Shown: positions 1-13,246 of the stretch, piece by piece
How the letters are laid out: each line of letters begins with the position of its first letter
Position numbering within the stretch: position 1 is the stretch's first letter
Origin: Cheilinus undulatus
Lineage: Eukaryota; Chordata; Actinopteri; Labriformes; Labridae
DNA: 64,000 bases
Direction of reading: 5' to 3'
Assembly: GCF_018320785.1 (NCBI RefSeq)
Contig: NC_054865.1
Coordinates: forward strand, 36,208,398 to 36,272,397
The notes under the pieces: model-generated
What the model was told of the DNA's origin: nothing
What the model saw: only the letters and a program-made list of their open reading frames with translations
The model's database searches: none
Translations under genes and position numbers: made by a program

Positions 1-2237
1 TAAGAAAACCTCATCAGCATATAAGAAAGCATATAAGAAAATTAAGTGATTAATATTGTTAAAGGGAAATAGAGTTATGGATAAATGGTTTCAGGAAACA
101 AAGCAAACAAAGACGGAGTGAAATGGCAGCATGTGTTCAGAATTTTAGATAGGACAATACCACCAGTGTAGGGTCATTGTAATCATTCTAATATAACCAC
201 AAGTAAACTAGAGTCATATTATCACTGGCAGAATGCATGATGATTAGAAGCCATTGCATTTTTAGTCTCCTTTAGTTTCACTCACTCCCGTATCTGCTCT
301 GATTAACATCGTCCAGTAGTATGCTGCATTATTTAAAGATGACGAAGGCCACCATCGCTCTGCCTCTTGTTATCATCTTCTTTGGTTGGTCGGGCAAGAA
401 TTTAAGGCGTAAGCAAATCAGAGGCAGAGCAGGGTGGTTTTTCTTGGAAGTTTGCTGAGTTATCTACCTACAAAAAAGATAGTAGCAGCACTCCATTCTA
501 TCAGCTTGCTTCCCTCGCCATGATTTCGTAACAACCCTGAAGTATCTGAGGTCAAGCAGCTGAAAATGTGTGTCGATACAGAAGGCCTGTTTTTAGGTGA
601 GCTAAATAAGGAGTAGTCCAACACAGGCTGTTGATCATTGGCTGCAAAACAATGATTTGGGGCATAAATTAGGAGTATACTCACTTCTACATGCACCACT
701 GAAGCCAGTTATGAGTTAATAAAACCTGTCTGGCCACTAATTTGGTCATCTATAACTCTAGTAGGGATATTAAAGATAATAATATGTAGATAACAGGGCT
801 AAATTTCTCTCTCATAAAAAACATTTCTAAATAGTGCAGCCAATAATAACCTATAAAACTGTTTAATCTGATGTCCGACTGTGGAGTAGAGTCCTGGAGC
901 AGTTTCATCCCATCCAGGTTTTTTATTACCCCTCTCATCTCAGAAATGCCTCCTTCTAGTTCTTCTAGTGTTATTTATCCTGGACTTGTCCAAAGAAACG
1001 ATGATGTTTCATGACCAAGTTTTTACATTTTCATCAAAAGCTGTTTCAGAAATGTGATTAATAGTGGAGTAATAAAAATGTATCCCTTCAGGATCACACC
1101 TGACTTTCTGGTAAGGTTAGCTGGATGTCATACTAGAAAAATCCTCACATTTTTGCAGGTTTAGAGCTAAGAGGCAGTTTGGCCCGGGCTCATTCGAACA
1201 ATAGTTTCTTTTGGATCTAAGAATCAAAAATTCTGCTCTGGCTCTCAAGTGGGAGTTTAATTATCTTTTGATGGATTAAATGCATTTTTTCCTATCCTCT
1301 GAGAAGCTGTGGTTTTCCCGGTAGCCTTTTGTTCACGTTTTTTTTTTTTTTTTTAGTTTTATAAAGATAAGAGAAAAAGTAAACAGCCCCATTTATTATA
1401 CAACCTTTAATGACATTCCAGAGAATCCATGAATCATTAAGGGCACTGACATTTTCATTGATAAAACTGCTGAGGGCTTCTCCAAAGTGTAGAAACCCTT
1501 GTTTCAAGGTAAAGTGATACTGGAGTGCCACCTTGTGGCTCTGACACATACTAGCCAAGTTAACATAGAGGATGGTGTTTTTCTGACAAAGGGCAGGATA
1601 AAATATTAACATGGTTTATGTAGGAAAGTGTGTTTGGGATAGTTAGTGAGAATGTCTATTTTAGAGTGAGAGTTGTGTCTAAATAAAATTTTATTGTCTT
1701 TGATACTAGGGTAATTGCTCAATATGGATCTATAAAATTAAAACAGACAGGGTTATCAGGGTCAGAGCTGTGAAATGCTGGATGTAACAAAGCATTCATG
1801 ACAGCACCAATGACTATGGAGAAGTCTTGCAACTTTGTAAGAAAACCATTGATGCTAATGGAAAATCCTGTGAATAAAAATGTTCTCCATTTTTCATATT
1901 TTCTTGCACTTAAACCAGAGACTGTCTATCCATGTTGTGGATTTTACTGTTAAACATTGCTACTGTGCTTCTGCTGCTGTTAAGTGCTAAATAAGGATCA
2001 TGTTTAAATGCTGACCTCTGGTGGACAATCTCAATTATCAAGTATACGTAAATATGTCTTTTCTATAATCCTGAACTGCCTCTATTCAGCCTATGAAATA
2101 TGTGCATGTATAAAATCAAAACAGACATCAGCATTCACAAAAATAGTTTTTTTTATTGCATTTTTAAGATTAAAGCTAGGGCTGTTATATCTGCAGGTAA
2201 ACTTAAATACAGTGGAAGTTTATCAACCTTTTAGGTC
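1..2237. other. Downstream flank of SWAP70, no gene seen
   Basis: This AT-rich sequence lies beyond the 3' end of SWAP70. I read both strands and found no exon with homologous coding sequence. The open frames are short and have no recognisable domain. There is a poly-T run near 1339-1355. Some of the sequence probably derives from old repeats, but I cannot name a family. Confidence 0.5.
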
Positions 2238-2481
2238 TTGGTTCTCAACTGGTGGGATGGGACCAAAAAGTGGGTCCTGGAAAAAACATGTGTACTTTTA
2301 TTTTGAAGGATATGTCTCCATCTCTGTGCTCTGTCCCACCTCTTCTTCCATCTCAGGTCTAAACTTCCCCACTGTTCACTGAAGAAAATAAGCTGATTGG
2401 AAAATTTAAAGAATTTAGGTTACAGTGTGTCCTTCAGGAGTTGTTGGTGGGTCCTGATCCTTGACCAGCTGAGAACCACAG
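2238..2481. mobile_element. Short hAT-type non-autonomous element (relic)
   Basis: The segment opens with GGTTCTCAACTGGT and closes with ACCAGCTGAGAACC. These are inverted copies that differ at one position and belong to the CAGTGGTTCTCAAC-type termini of vertebrate hAT transposons. Inside each end the phrase 'gtgggtcctg' also recurs in related form. No transposase is encoded. No clear 8-bp target duplication survives, so the exact borders are approximate. Confidence 0.65.
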
Positions 2482-2607
2482 CTTTAAACTTACTGTGTAA
2501 CATCATCTTTATGAGACATATAAAGAAGAACAAGTACAGTAGTTAAATTTAACACAGAAAATTAAGTAAAATGTGTACTCAATAAAAAACTGTTAAAATA
2601 TGAAATG

Positions 2608-2613
2608 TTTATT
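2608..2613 (-). promoter_or_regulatory. Possible polyadenylation signal of SWAP70
   Basis: TTTATT on the plus strand reads AATAAA on the SWAP70 strand, about 340 nt after the stop codon. That is a plausible 3' UTR length. It is one of several A/T-rich hexamers in this flank, so the assignment is tentative. Confidence 0.35.
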
Positions 2614-2952
2614 AAACAATAAAAATGTAAGGGCTCTTTTGCTTCTTTTTTGTTGAAGCTAATTCACTCAAACCACATGTCCTGAAGGAGAAAATGCTGC
2701 AGAAAAGCCAGCAAGCCGACCTTACATAAGATTAATTTTCAGGTAAAAAAATAACATTTCAATACTGTAAAGGCATTTTTGTTACAGAAGCAAAGTGGTG
2801 AAATTTAGTAACTTACTTTTTAAAATCAACACAAATTAAATCACTTTTCTGCTGGTTTCTTTTTCACTAATGTGTCAAACCTCTTCAAATCCACAGATGT
2901 GGCGTTTTCAACCATCAGATTATACATCATCAACCTGATCCAGCCGTCATGT

Positions 2953-5900
2953 TCACTGTGTCTGAGCCTGAGCTTCCTGATTCTTCTTCTCCTGCCACAG
3001 CTTCTTCTTCAGCTCCAGTTCAGTGTTGGTAACAGAAGCAGGACCCCAGTTAGTCATTATCACTGGATTTTTATGACCTAAAAACCAGGTGAAACAGCAA
3101 GGGAGGGTGATGGTTTGTTTTGTATGGCAAAATTTAGACAACAACAATAAAAATGTGCTTATCTAAGATGAAACATCCATTTACAGATAGATTAGCCGAA
3201 CTGTTTTTTGTTTTTACTTCAATCAAGCCTAAATTAAATGAGACTTAATAAAAAAAAAATATTAAAAAAAGGCGTCAAGTCTTGAGATCCTCATGCATTT
3301 ATTTTTAACTATACTCAGAAACAAAATAAAGCACTAAAGCATGGTTGCATTAACTCAGCTCTTTGACTACAACTATACGTGCACAGGCAGAGTATATTCA
3401 TGCAGGATTGTAAAACACAGGCATCAATCTGCACCTTAAAAGCTATCACTCTTCTAGGAGGCATTTCTGGATAGTTTTGATTTGATCTAGATAGTTTCTC
3501 TAGGCATGCATGTTAGACTGATATTGGTATCGATGGATATGAAAATTTCAGTCGATATTTTGCAGTAAATGCAGGTCCTTACAAACAAATAAGTTAGTGG
3601 TAAATAAGGGTTGCCCCCTCAAGGATGTCTTGAGTATCAATAAAGTTTGGTTTAATGATTATTTTATCACACCCCCTTTTACCCTCAGTCATGAACAAGA
3701 CCCGGAGATAATTGAACTCCTTCACCTGAGTCAGAGACTCAGTCCACACCCAGGGGAAGCAATCCAACGATTAATTCATTGATTTCATTCCACGACAGCT
3801 GTGTTAGTGTTCAAGAAGTGAAGGTAGCGGCACTAACTTCAACCATCTCTGTTCAGACTTACCTTTGAAACCACAAATTTGGTATTTAGACTGTTTTCTG
3901 GTTGTTTTTTGTGGAACCATTTGTGCCCATGTTTGGAAACATGGCTGAAGATGAACTGCTGAACTTTTGTCCTGATTGCCAGCTAGCTGGAGCTCTAACA
4001 AAGATGACTTGAATCAAGAAAATTTAGACAATAAACTTGTTTATAGGAGATTAAATAAAGTAGGACTTTTTCTTTTATAGACTTCATCTGAATCTTCCAG
4101 CACAAATTATACAAGTTCATAGGAATCTAGCTCCCCTACTGGTACGTATAATGCTTTTGTGTGGTTGATTGGCAGAGATCAGAGCTTAGTGCTGACAAGC
4201 AACATCACAAATTTAAATGTCTTTTTCTTTGTATAAAAAAGGCAAAACTAGGTCAGGTAAGATTATTTATAGAGTGCAATGCATCAATAGAGTTACTCAA
4301 AATGTTTTAAACATATAAAAAACAAGATTAAGAACATAATTTATTCAAAAACATCACTCCTATTTAGGCCAAATTTTTTTCTCCTTGCTTTTTATTTGAC
4401 TCTGGATATGATATCAATAAGAACTAGATGCTTTAAGTTCTTAAAATCCTGTCTGAATGAACATTTTTGAATCAATAACACCAGTAAGGAATTTCCATAC
4501 CTGGCTGGATGAGACGCACCAGCCCCTCATGTTTGGTCACCTTGTCCTTCCAGGTTTTGGTCTTGTTTGCTGCTCGCTCAAGCTTTCTAGACACCTCCTA
4601 GATAAGAGACAGAGAGACAGAGAAAAGGTCATTTAATATTTAAGACAGCTGAGAAAGGAGACTAAAGAGACATATAGGCCAGCAGAGGGATCAGCAGAGT
4701 CTTATCTATTATGTTCATGTTTTAAAATACATATAAATAATAAAACTAATCTTGTGAGGGTGAGTTGAGAAGAGACAAGAATTTTTTATGAGTTTACAGA
4801 AACACTCACTTCAGCTTTTTCAACATAATGACTTAAATTTTTTCTTAGACCAAAGGAATATTTCCACACTGAGAGCTCCCTGCCTGACTTTTTTACCATC
4901 AGCATTAACCCTTGGATGTGCTGCCTGACCTCATATTGCTCCAGTGCTCCTCTCCGCTCCTTCTCCAGTCTTTCCAGCTGCAGCGTGGCCGCCTGCAGGT
5001 CTCTCTCCTTGGCCAGCTGCTCAGCCACCAGCTCCTGTTTCTCAGCCTCGGTCTGACACAGCGCCCTCTGCTGCTGCAGGTGGATCTGCTCCAACTCAGC
5101 CCTCTTTGCTGCCTCCTCCTCCAGCAGCCTGGGATTAAAAACACCACCGTGATGCTGGAAGTTTGGCCTGATTTTCTCTCTACACAGCTAAGTCCTGCTT
5201 AGTGGGAAAAGAAAAGCTGGAGACACAATATATCAAAAAAGGAGAAAATCCTGAAAGTAAATCTGCTCTACATGCAAAAAGGAAACTATTAGTGCTAAAA
5301 AATATTGGCAGATATTCAAACAGGGTGTGGATTTATCACACAGATGTTCATATCGCTGTGTTTACTTCCTGTATTTGATTGTTTTTGTGTGAGTATTTGA
5401 GACCTGGCCTGCAGTTTGTGCATGGCCTCTTCGTCCTGCTTGGCCTGTCTCTCGTCCTCTAACGCCTCCTCCAGTTGGTGGTACATGTCCTCCAGCTCCC
5501 GGACACGCTGCAGGTACTGCTCCAGTTCATTTGACTTTTGAGCCACCTGCTCCTCCATCTGCTGACGCACCTGACACAGCAAACACAAACAACAAACATG
5601 TACATTAACACATTTTGCAGTACACTAAGACCTTAAAGTAAGCAATAAAGCACACATCCACAACAAATCTTTATGTTTGATACTGTGCAGGTTTAGATTT
5701 TAGTCTTTACATGATTAATTCATGATGGCATGTGTTCTTTCTTCACAGTGGGATGATGATTAATGAGTTGGTGCAGCTCACATTCAGACAAAAGATGACT
5801 CAGTATCATGTGGATCATTTATATAACTTCTTTTAGCATGTGTTTCCTGAAAGGACAGAGCCATAAACAACTGATAGTGACTTCATCAGACTTTATAAAA

Positions 5901-8900
5901 GAACAAAAAGACCCTGTTAGTTTAACGAAAACATCTGTTTTCTGACAGGACTGTGTGCCACCACAAATGCTGTGTCCCACTTATCATCCCACAGAAATTC
6001 AGGACAAAATATCAGGGCTGCTCGACGTAAACTCAGACTCATTTGTTACCATTTTCTCTCTCTCCAGGTCCATTTTGTAGCGATCCTGCAGGTCTAACTG
6101 AGTCTTGTTCCTCCTCTGCTCCTCGACCGCGGCTTTGGCCTCAGCCTCTTCCATTTTCTGAAAAGCACAAAAGTGGAAAAAGCCATTACTTTCTCGCTTT
6201 AATGGAGGGTCACAAGGGTTGTTGTCTCCTTTGACAACAAAGAAAACATTGTAGAAAACCTTGGGCTGGTTAGAGAGGAATCTATGCTTTCATAGGTCAA
6301 ATAACTGAGAAAAACTGTGTTTTTAATAAGATCCAAGCATGACAAGTGTACTGATACTTCTAGAGGTGTTTTCATGAAGTTAAATTAGTTCCTGAAACTT
6401 AAAAAAAAATCTGGCAAAGCAAAAAGAGAAGTGAGAAGCCTTTACTGATGAGCAGCAGCCCTGAAAATCATCTGCATGACATGCCTGTAAGCAGCTGCAG
6501 GTGTCTCTGACTGATATTTCTAGTAGTTTGCATAGCAGGCTTTATTTCCCCTTTAACTGTGAAATTTCTGCTGGATTATGTTTTTTCAATTAGGGTGGTT
6601 AAAGTTATTGTAAATCAAGTTATAGAAAAAATAAAGGGACAAAACTTTTCATTAGTAATGGAGATATAACAGCCGTGTAAGTAAGATCATAGCTTGTTGC
6701 CACACTGCTCCTTCCCTTGATAGCTTAAACATCCTGTAGAGAAGTGATACTTAGGTTGAGAGCTAAAAGTGGGAAGCGGAGCTGGGTTCAGTGGGCTGTA
6801 TGTGTGTGCCTGGAAGAAGTCTTTGACAAACAGGAACAGTTGAAAATACTCAAAGTTTTTATTGAAACTGATTACGTCAAGTTTTTAAGTAGTGGAAATA
6901 CATTTTGAGTACTCCCTGATGAGTTAATAAAAACAAAAACATAAAAGGCAAATGATTACCTAAAAAATTCATCTAGCTTAAAAAAAATGGCAAGGAAAAA
7001 AACAGTATTTATTCAGTAGCAGGTACTTAGCCATTTAAAGTTATATCAGCCCAGTTTTACTCATGCATTTATGTTTGATTAACTAAACTTTAACTAAACT
7101 AAAGTTAAACTACACGGTAGAAACTTTCTCACACTTCTCACAATTCTGTCTAAATCCATTCCAAAACAGCATGTTTAGGTATTTTTTGTAAAAATAATAT
7201 GTTCTTATTCACTGAATTATTTATTTATTTATTTATTTATGTCACATACTTTAATCTCTAGCATTTATGTTACTCTAGGCTAACTTTAGTGTTTATGTGA
7301 TTCTAACTAAAAGGTGCACACTGAACCAGAAAGTCCTCTTCCATCATGTTCAGTTTAGCATCCATTGTGTACTGTGGTTACTCCCTACAGGCGAGACTTG
7401 ACTAACTGAGTCAGCAACTTCACTCATGGTGCAAAAATGTCTAATGCCCAAAGGAATTCTGGGAAAACTCTACAGATTAAGGGATGATTGTCAAATAATT
7501 TGACAACAATTACAAAAAGTTCTCAAAACTAAAAAATGTGTACTATAAACTCAGAAAAATAAAGCTGAAATAGCTATTTTGATTTTTCAAATTAGCACAA
7601 CTCATTTTTAACAACCCTTACTGCTTGGTCTTACAGTGAACAGTAATCATGCCCAAGGGCATGATTGGGAACTCTGCCCACAGATACCCACACATTGAAA
7701 ACTGAGTGGGCAGAGCTTAGATCAGTTGACTCTTTACAGAGTTGAATTAACACTGCTGGATTAAAATGTGTCAACAATGTATCACTAATGTTTACATTTA
7801 CAAAATATTACATTGGAGCTGCCAAAGACATCCGTATATCACCATTTTAGAGCCAAAATGTTTTCTCTGGGTTTGCATTAAAATTATTTTAAAATCAAAG
7901 AGGAATTATTCAGACTTATCAGTAAATTTGCCATTGTATCTTTTGTAAATCTATACAGTATAAACATTACTATAGGACAGTGGTTCCCAACCATTTTTTG
8001 CTGGAGCCCCTCCCCCACCCACTCATATTTAAAGCAAAGCTGAGCCCCCCAAAAACGTACACAAAAAATTCTCAACATATCGGCGCCAAATATCCATGGA
8101 AGAGTTCCACTGATAAAACCCCAAGAAACTGGCTCTATGCGTTTTTCTTACCAAAAGATCACTGTATAAACTGTTCATTAAGTGTTTTATCATGATTTTA
8201 CTGCAAATTTAATTATGACAACCTCAGAGCAGAGCAAGCCTTGCACCCCCCCTGAGGTCTTTGGCGCCCCCCCTAGGGGGTCCCAGACCCCAGATTGGGA
8301 ACCACTGTTTTGGAGACCAGTGTATTTACGGAAGGCAACATGGCCTAACAAAGATGGTTGTCTATGAAACTTAAAGCCCACAAATGATAAATGGACCTGT
8401 ATTAGTGCATCAGCCTCCTTTTATAAGTGTGTGGTTAAGTTTTGAGAGTTGAGTCTATAACAGTACCTCTCTCATCTCTTCCAGCTGTCTCTGCTTGAGC
8501 TCATTGGCTGTCTGGAGTTGCTTCATCCTCTCCATCAGGTCCTCCTCCTCCGCCTGCTTCCTCTGGCGAAGCTCCTTGCGCCTCAACCGAGCCTCACGGG
8601 GAGGAGACAGCAGACCCGACCTCAGCAGCTGGATACAATTTTGGATAGCTAGGAAGAGGCCAAAGAAGTTTGGAATCCGATTTTTTGAGAACAACAACCT
8701 TACTACAGATACTTCTACAAATTCAACACAGATGAAAAAACACAAAGAGAGCATGGCAAGGCTCTTCATCTAACTTCTCGATACCTTGAATCCATTCTTG
8801 TTTCATCTTCTTATCAGATGCACAAATCTCAAGGCTTTTATCACTGCACTTGATGATGAACAGACATTTCTTCCCCTCTTTATCCAGCAGAGACTGCAGG

Positions 8901-11900
8901 AGAGGAACAATTACAGCACTTTCAGTCACATTAAAGTAGAGCAAAACACCAGTCACTGCCGTGAAGAACAATCTCTCAGTGATAAGAAATATCTTAGAAA
9001 ATATCATGTCTGTTATATAGCTCTTTCTGACTAGAGTCGCATAGTTACAGTACAAAGTATTTATTGTGTAATTAAGATAAATAACCTAACCTAAGATAAA
9101 GAAAACAGTTATTACCTCCACACAACAGTTTTGGTCCAGGATGATTTCTCCTTTTTGCTCCATCATATCCTCACAGACGTAGTACGACAGAAAGTTTGGT
9201 TGAAGCACAAACCAGCGCTCTGTCCAGTTCTTCCTTTTGTGGCCCTTTTTCATCATGTAGCCCTTTAAATACAGTGTGGAGGTCAATAAAAACACTTTAC
9301 TAGTCTGTAATAACCACTGTGTTATACTCAAAATAGCAAGTTATGCTAAATATTCATGCAAACAGTTATCATCACAAAAGGACATGATTTTCAAGTTATA
9401 TATAATAATTTGTTGTAAAATATGCATTTATATGAAGTTCCTGACTGTGTTTACATTAATAAACACATGAATTATTCCAAATGAGAGGTTCAGCAAATAT
9501 TGCAAAATTGTTGTGTTATACCAAATTTAAAAACTGAAATTCTATTGAATGTTTTTTTTTTTTTTTAATCTGACATCATTTCATTTTATTTTCATTAATA
9601 ATGACAGTTTAACAAACACTATAAGAAAATTTAGTACAAATGTATCTATTATTAGCTCTGCGTTATGTAACCTGCTTTCTATTACATCAACAGTGTGTAA
9701 ATTACAAGGGGCTGTCAGTCAGAACTGTACCAAAAGATGAAGCGTAGAGACTCACTGCTCAGCTCTGCCCACCTCTGCTGCTTACTTATTGTTTTGAAAT
9801 GAAAACTGAGAATTTAGTAAAGAACTAAATAAGATGTATTACTGAACAATAAACCACTGTGTCGTTTCATGAATTATTTTTACATAACAAGGGAATAAAG
9901 ATGTTAAAATTGGCCTTCCCTTCTCAGAAAGCATTCCAGGATTGCCATTCCCATCTGTAAGGGGAAAATGATTAAATGATTGAAAAAAGTCAGTTAAAAA
10001 TGGCATAAATGGATTAAAAGCGGCAAAATTGGCAGTAAAAGTAGTGAAAAAAGGTTAGAGCTGCAAAAATTTGTTACACAAATGTCAGAAAGTTGTGAAA
10101 AAAAATGGCTACATAAATCAGTGAAAAGGGGTTCAAAAGTGGCAAAAAAATGGTTAATATCTAAATAAATGGGTTAACAGTTCAAACAAGTGGCAAAAAT
10201 GGGCAGAAACCGTGGTGAAAATGGGTTTAAAGTGATAAAAAAGTAGCACATATTAATTATTCCAACACTGAAACCCAGTAATACTCTGACACACAGCCAG
10301 CTAGCATCAATGCTACTGATCCAACTCACATGCATTGATATCATAAATAAATCACAACTGAGGAAAACCAGATTTTTCAGGAGCCTAGCCAATTCTCAAG
10401 GCAGGTCTGGTTCTGGTACATATTTAAGAGTTAAGAATTTCTCTGGCTTTCAAAACTGATGGAAATATTGAAGGCAATGGAAGTGTGAAACTAAAAAAAA
10501 GTAACATAGGAGTTGTTATTGTTTATGACTTCAGAAGTTTTGAGATTTGTCAGCAGGATCAGAGCAGCATTTTCTTTCATAGGTTGTTTTTGTGTCTTAA
10601 TGAACTATCAGGATCTAGCTTTGGATTCCAGCTTGAACAGTACGAGTCAGATCAACGTTATGTCTGACCTGCTTAAGCACGTCCAGTATGAGCTCCTGGT
10701 AGACCTCATTAATGCCCAAGGAAATGGTCTGACGGTCCATGGACTTGTTAAAGTAACTTATCCCCACTAGTTCAATCAGCTCCCAGACAGTCAGGCACTC
10801 CTTCTTTGCATGCAGCTGCAGCTTGTACTCAGCAAACTTCTCCTCGACCCATCCGCTCCTCATGGCCTCTGTCAGCTTTCTTAGGAAGTACTCAATCTAA
10901 GGACAGACACAGAGGCTTGAAGTCATGTGTGATTAAAGAATCACCCTCCCTTATTTATTTACCTCTTGGTGAAAAACAAAGTGTAACAATTGTCCTCACC
11001 TCTTCAGTAACGATCACCAGCGGGTATGTGTCCTCTGATAAAAAGTTGAAAATGCACCAGACTTTGAAAGCATCGTCATCTGAGATGAGCAGGCGTTTGG
11101 TGCAGATACTTTTCTTGTAACACAGAGTCCAGCACATCTTGTTGAACTCTAGTACATCAAAATTCTTTTGCACCTGTCAACAAGAAAAGCAGCATTCAGT
11201 CAAATCAAAGTAGTCAGCAACACATCAGTTTTCAAATCCTAACTAGGAGATTGGTGTTTGTCTCCTTTCAACACCCTCAGCATGTGAGGTTCAAACCTGG
11301 TGTCATTAAACGCCTCATTTCAATTCAAGTCAGAGCCTTCAGAGGAAAGGCAGTGACCCAGAGCAAAGAGGGAAACTCAGTGAACCCGTTTGCTAGCTGA
11401 CAGTGGAGTTAATGCCACAACACTTGAACAAACATGTGGAAAATGTCTGTTACACTTTTATTGCTGTACTGTAGGGCAAAAAGAGACATCCAAGAGTGGC
11501 ATTTTAAAATTAAAATGCAGAATTAGAAATTGGCCTTATTTCCCATCTGTGCAAGCATTATTTAAGCTATACTTTAAAAGTAATTGCAGACTAAGAGGAA
11601 CAATACCAGGCCAGTCCTTAGGCTAATAATTTAAATGTATTCAGCGACTCTTTAAGCATCTCTGTCCTCACCTTGTCAAGAATAAACCTGTTGAGGTAAG
11701 GCATGTATCCGTAGTTGGACAGAGGCCCTTCGTCATCGTCTTTGAAATGTTGTTCAAGGGCCACATGGTCAATGGGGACCTTCATGACTGTGCACAGATT
11801 GTGAGACAGCACCTAAAGGAACATAATACTCCAAATATTAATATAGGACAAAAGCACTGAAGGTAAAGTGTTTCAGTGAAGACATAGGTCTAAAAAACAA

Positions 11901-12922
11901 ATACAATTCAATTTACTGGGAGGTTCACACTGAGTGAAAGAACAGACTTAGTTTTTTAGCTGCAGATCATTTAAAATCGGCATGGCTGGCCAAGCGTCTC
12001 ATCTGATAAGAAGCAGGATGTTCCCCTTTTAGAAAAAGATGTTCATGCAACTCTAACTTTTATAATAACGCAAAGATAGCTACATATAAATATGGCCTAG
12101 GGTCCTTCTCTGTAACCTCATCTTGCAAACATTTTGCTCTGTCAGTCTTAAGTGTTAATATAGATAATTGCTGGATAGTTAGCTTTAAAATGTTCATCAC
12201 AGGGAAATTAAGACCATAAATAAGTCACTCAAAATATAAGGTGTGCAGGGTTCACAGTGCATATTTTAGGAATGAAAAACCCTGCAGGATCCTTGAAGTC
12301 TGACTGTTTTAAAATTGCAATATTGGTTTGTGATGTTTTTTGTCTGATTGTGTCTTAAATTGTGATTCAGTGTGTTTTCTTGTTTTTTGTCTTTGAGATG
12401 CTGAACCCCTATACTCCTGTAGTATTTCAATTCTACAATAAGAAGGCTACTTAAAGTAGATTAACATATGCTGAAGTGAAGAATTCACTGCCACTAAAAG
12501 ATGGCCATGTATTTTAATGTTATTATGTAGTAAGTAAAAGTTAAACATAAATGTATTTCTAAAAGATAAATTACTAAAACACTGGCGTAAAATAAAACTG
12601 TACTTTGGTATAAATATGCTAGTCTAAGCTTTCACTGGCGTACCTTTAATTTTGTATCTCTAAAATGTCTAACTCTCTGCTGTGAGGCAAAAAATGTTAA
12701 CAAGCCAAACAAAGTTATAATTACCTGTAAGGTGAAACGCGGTATTTAAAACGTCTATAGATGACGGTCTGAGTTTGTCCATTGTCCTAAACTGAAAAAC
12801 AGAAAGAAAACAGAACTGAAACGCACCTTTAACTGAGACTTTAAAACTTTTCCACGGTGATCCACGTCCAGTGCTGTGAAGGCGTGCCATATTGTCTTCA
12901 GGAGTTCATCACGAAGCCTCAT
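2953..12922 (-). CDS. SWAP70: SWAP70, switch-associated protein 70 (12 coding exons, 590 aa)
   Basis: SWAP70 is a PIP3-binding, F-actin-associated, Rac-linked signalling protein of the SWAP70/DEF6 family, known for roles in B-cell class switching, membrane ruffling and adhesion. Coding exons, 5' to 3' on the minus strand: 12827-12922, 11672-11812, 11000-11173, 10669-10896, 9116-9262, 8785-8893, 8467-8648, 6050-6157, 5404-5570, 4930-5128, 4501-4597, 2953-3077. All introns are GT-AG, phases close, and the sum is 590 codons plus stop (human protein 585). An EF-hand-like N-terminus (LDVDHRGKV, residues 18-26) is followed by a PH domain at about 212-308. The PH domain starts [17 protein letters not shown], whose basic cluster fits phosphoinositide binding. 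A long Glu/Lys/Gln-rich coiled coil runs from about 320 to 530 and includes [18 protein letters not shown]. The C-terminal tail contains TNWGPASV. The start ATG (12920-12922) gives MRLRDELLK, aligning with the usual MGSLKEELLK; a TTG upstream in frame is ignored. The exon 9 donor (GTCTCA) is weak. DEF6 is the alternative, but sequence and IPO7/TMEM41B/DENND5A synteny favour SWAP70. Confidence 0.97.
3672..3765 (-). mobile_element. Fragment of LINE reverse transcriptase ORF (Rex/RTE-like)
   Basis: Within the last SWAP70 intron, the minus strand reads [19 protein letters not shown] followed by TEGK. This resembles the 'VKEFKYLGVLFTSEG' block found after the catalytic core of many fish LINE reverse transcriptases. 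Only about 30 codons are recognisable, and sequence on both sides has decayed. I recognised it by motif only; the precise clade is uncertain. Confidence 0.55.
7645..7666. repeat. Near-perfect 22-bp palindrome
   Basis: AATCATGCCC and GGGCATGATT are exact inverted copies separated by AA. A second inverted pair, CTCTGCCCAC (7672-7681) and GTGGGCAGAG (7706-7715), lies directly downstream. Both are inside SWAP70 intron 7 (between exons 7 and 8) and have no assigned function. Confidence 0.7.
7978..8307. mobile_element. hAT-type MITE with CAGTGGTTCCCAA termini
   Basis: The left end is CAGTGGTTCCCAACC. The right end GATTGGGAACCACTG is its inverted copy with one mismatch. The 330-bp interior has C-rich and G-rich stretches (such as 'cccccccctag' near the right end) and no coding capacity. 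This is a non-autonomous hAT element in SWAP70 intron 7. The flanking 8-mers (ctatagga and ttttggag) do not match, so the target duplication has decayed or my borders are off. Confidence 0.75.
9955..10270. repeat. Degenerate ~20-nt tandem array, copy 1
   Basis: The stretch consists of diverged repeats of a unit resembling 'agtggcaaaaatgggttaaa'. It lies in SWAP70 intron 4 (between exons 4 and 5). The sequence directly after it (about 10306-10360, 'catgcattgatatcat...aataaatcacaact') recurs after the array near 62040, so array and flank probably belong to one dispersed element family. Confidence 0.7.
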
Positions 12923-13246
12923 GTTGTCCGTGAGAAGGTCCAAACAGGTCTGGTAGATAGACGTGAGTGAGTCTGAGATGCGTTATGTCTGTGTAAATGT
13001 GTCATAAAACACGGTGTTGTTGGTAAAGGGAGTAAAGTGTGAAAATAGCGCCACATGTCGTTCAGAACAAGTGACAATAATGGCAAATGTAACTCCCTCA
13101 AAAGCTTAGCATAGTTGATAAAGGGGTAGGGGAGACTGGGGTCAGTTATAACATCTCATATTGCACCTGTCAAGGGAAACAGAAACATCCCAGTTCTCAT
13201 CCCAGGACTTCAAATGTGAAAGCTTTGCCTCTACATTTTATCTAGA
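12923..13246. other. 5' flank of SWAP70
   Basis: This stretch lies upstream of the SWAP70 start codon and should contain its 5' UTR and promoter. I see no TATA box, no strong CpG island and no upstream exon that I can support. The codons just 5' of the ATG stay open in frame for about 7 codons but lack another ATG. Confidence 0.4.

Noticed and set aside
2008-2382. 124-codon plus-strand frame
   Set aside because: It runs into the hAT relic at 2238-2481 and shows no protein similarity.
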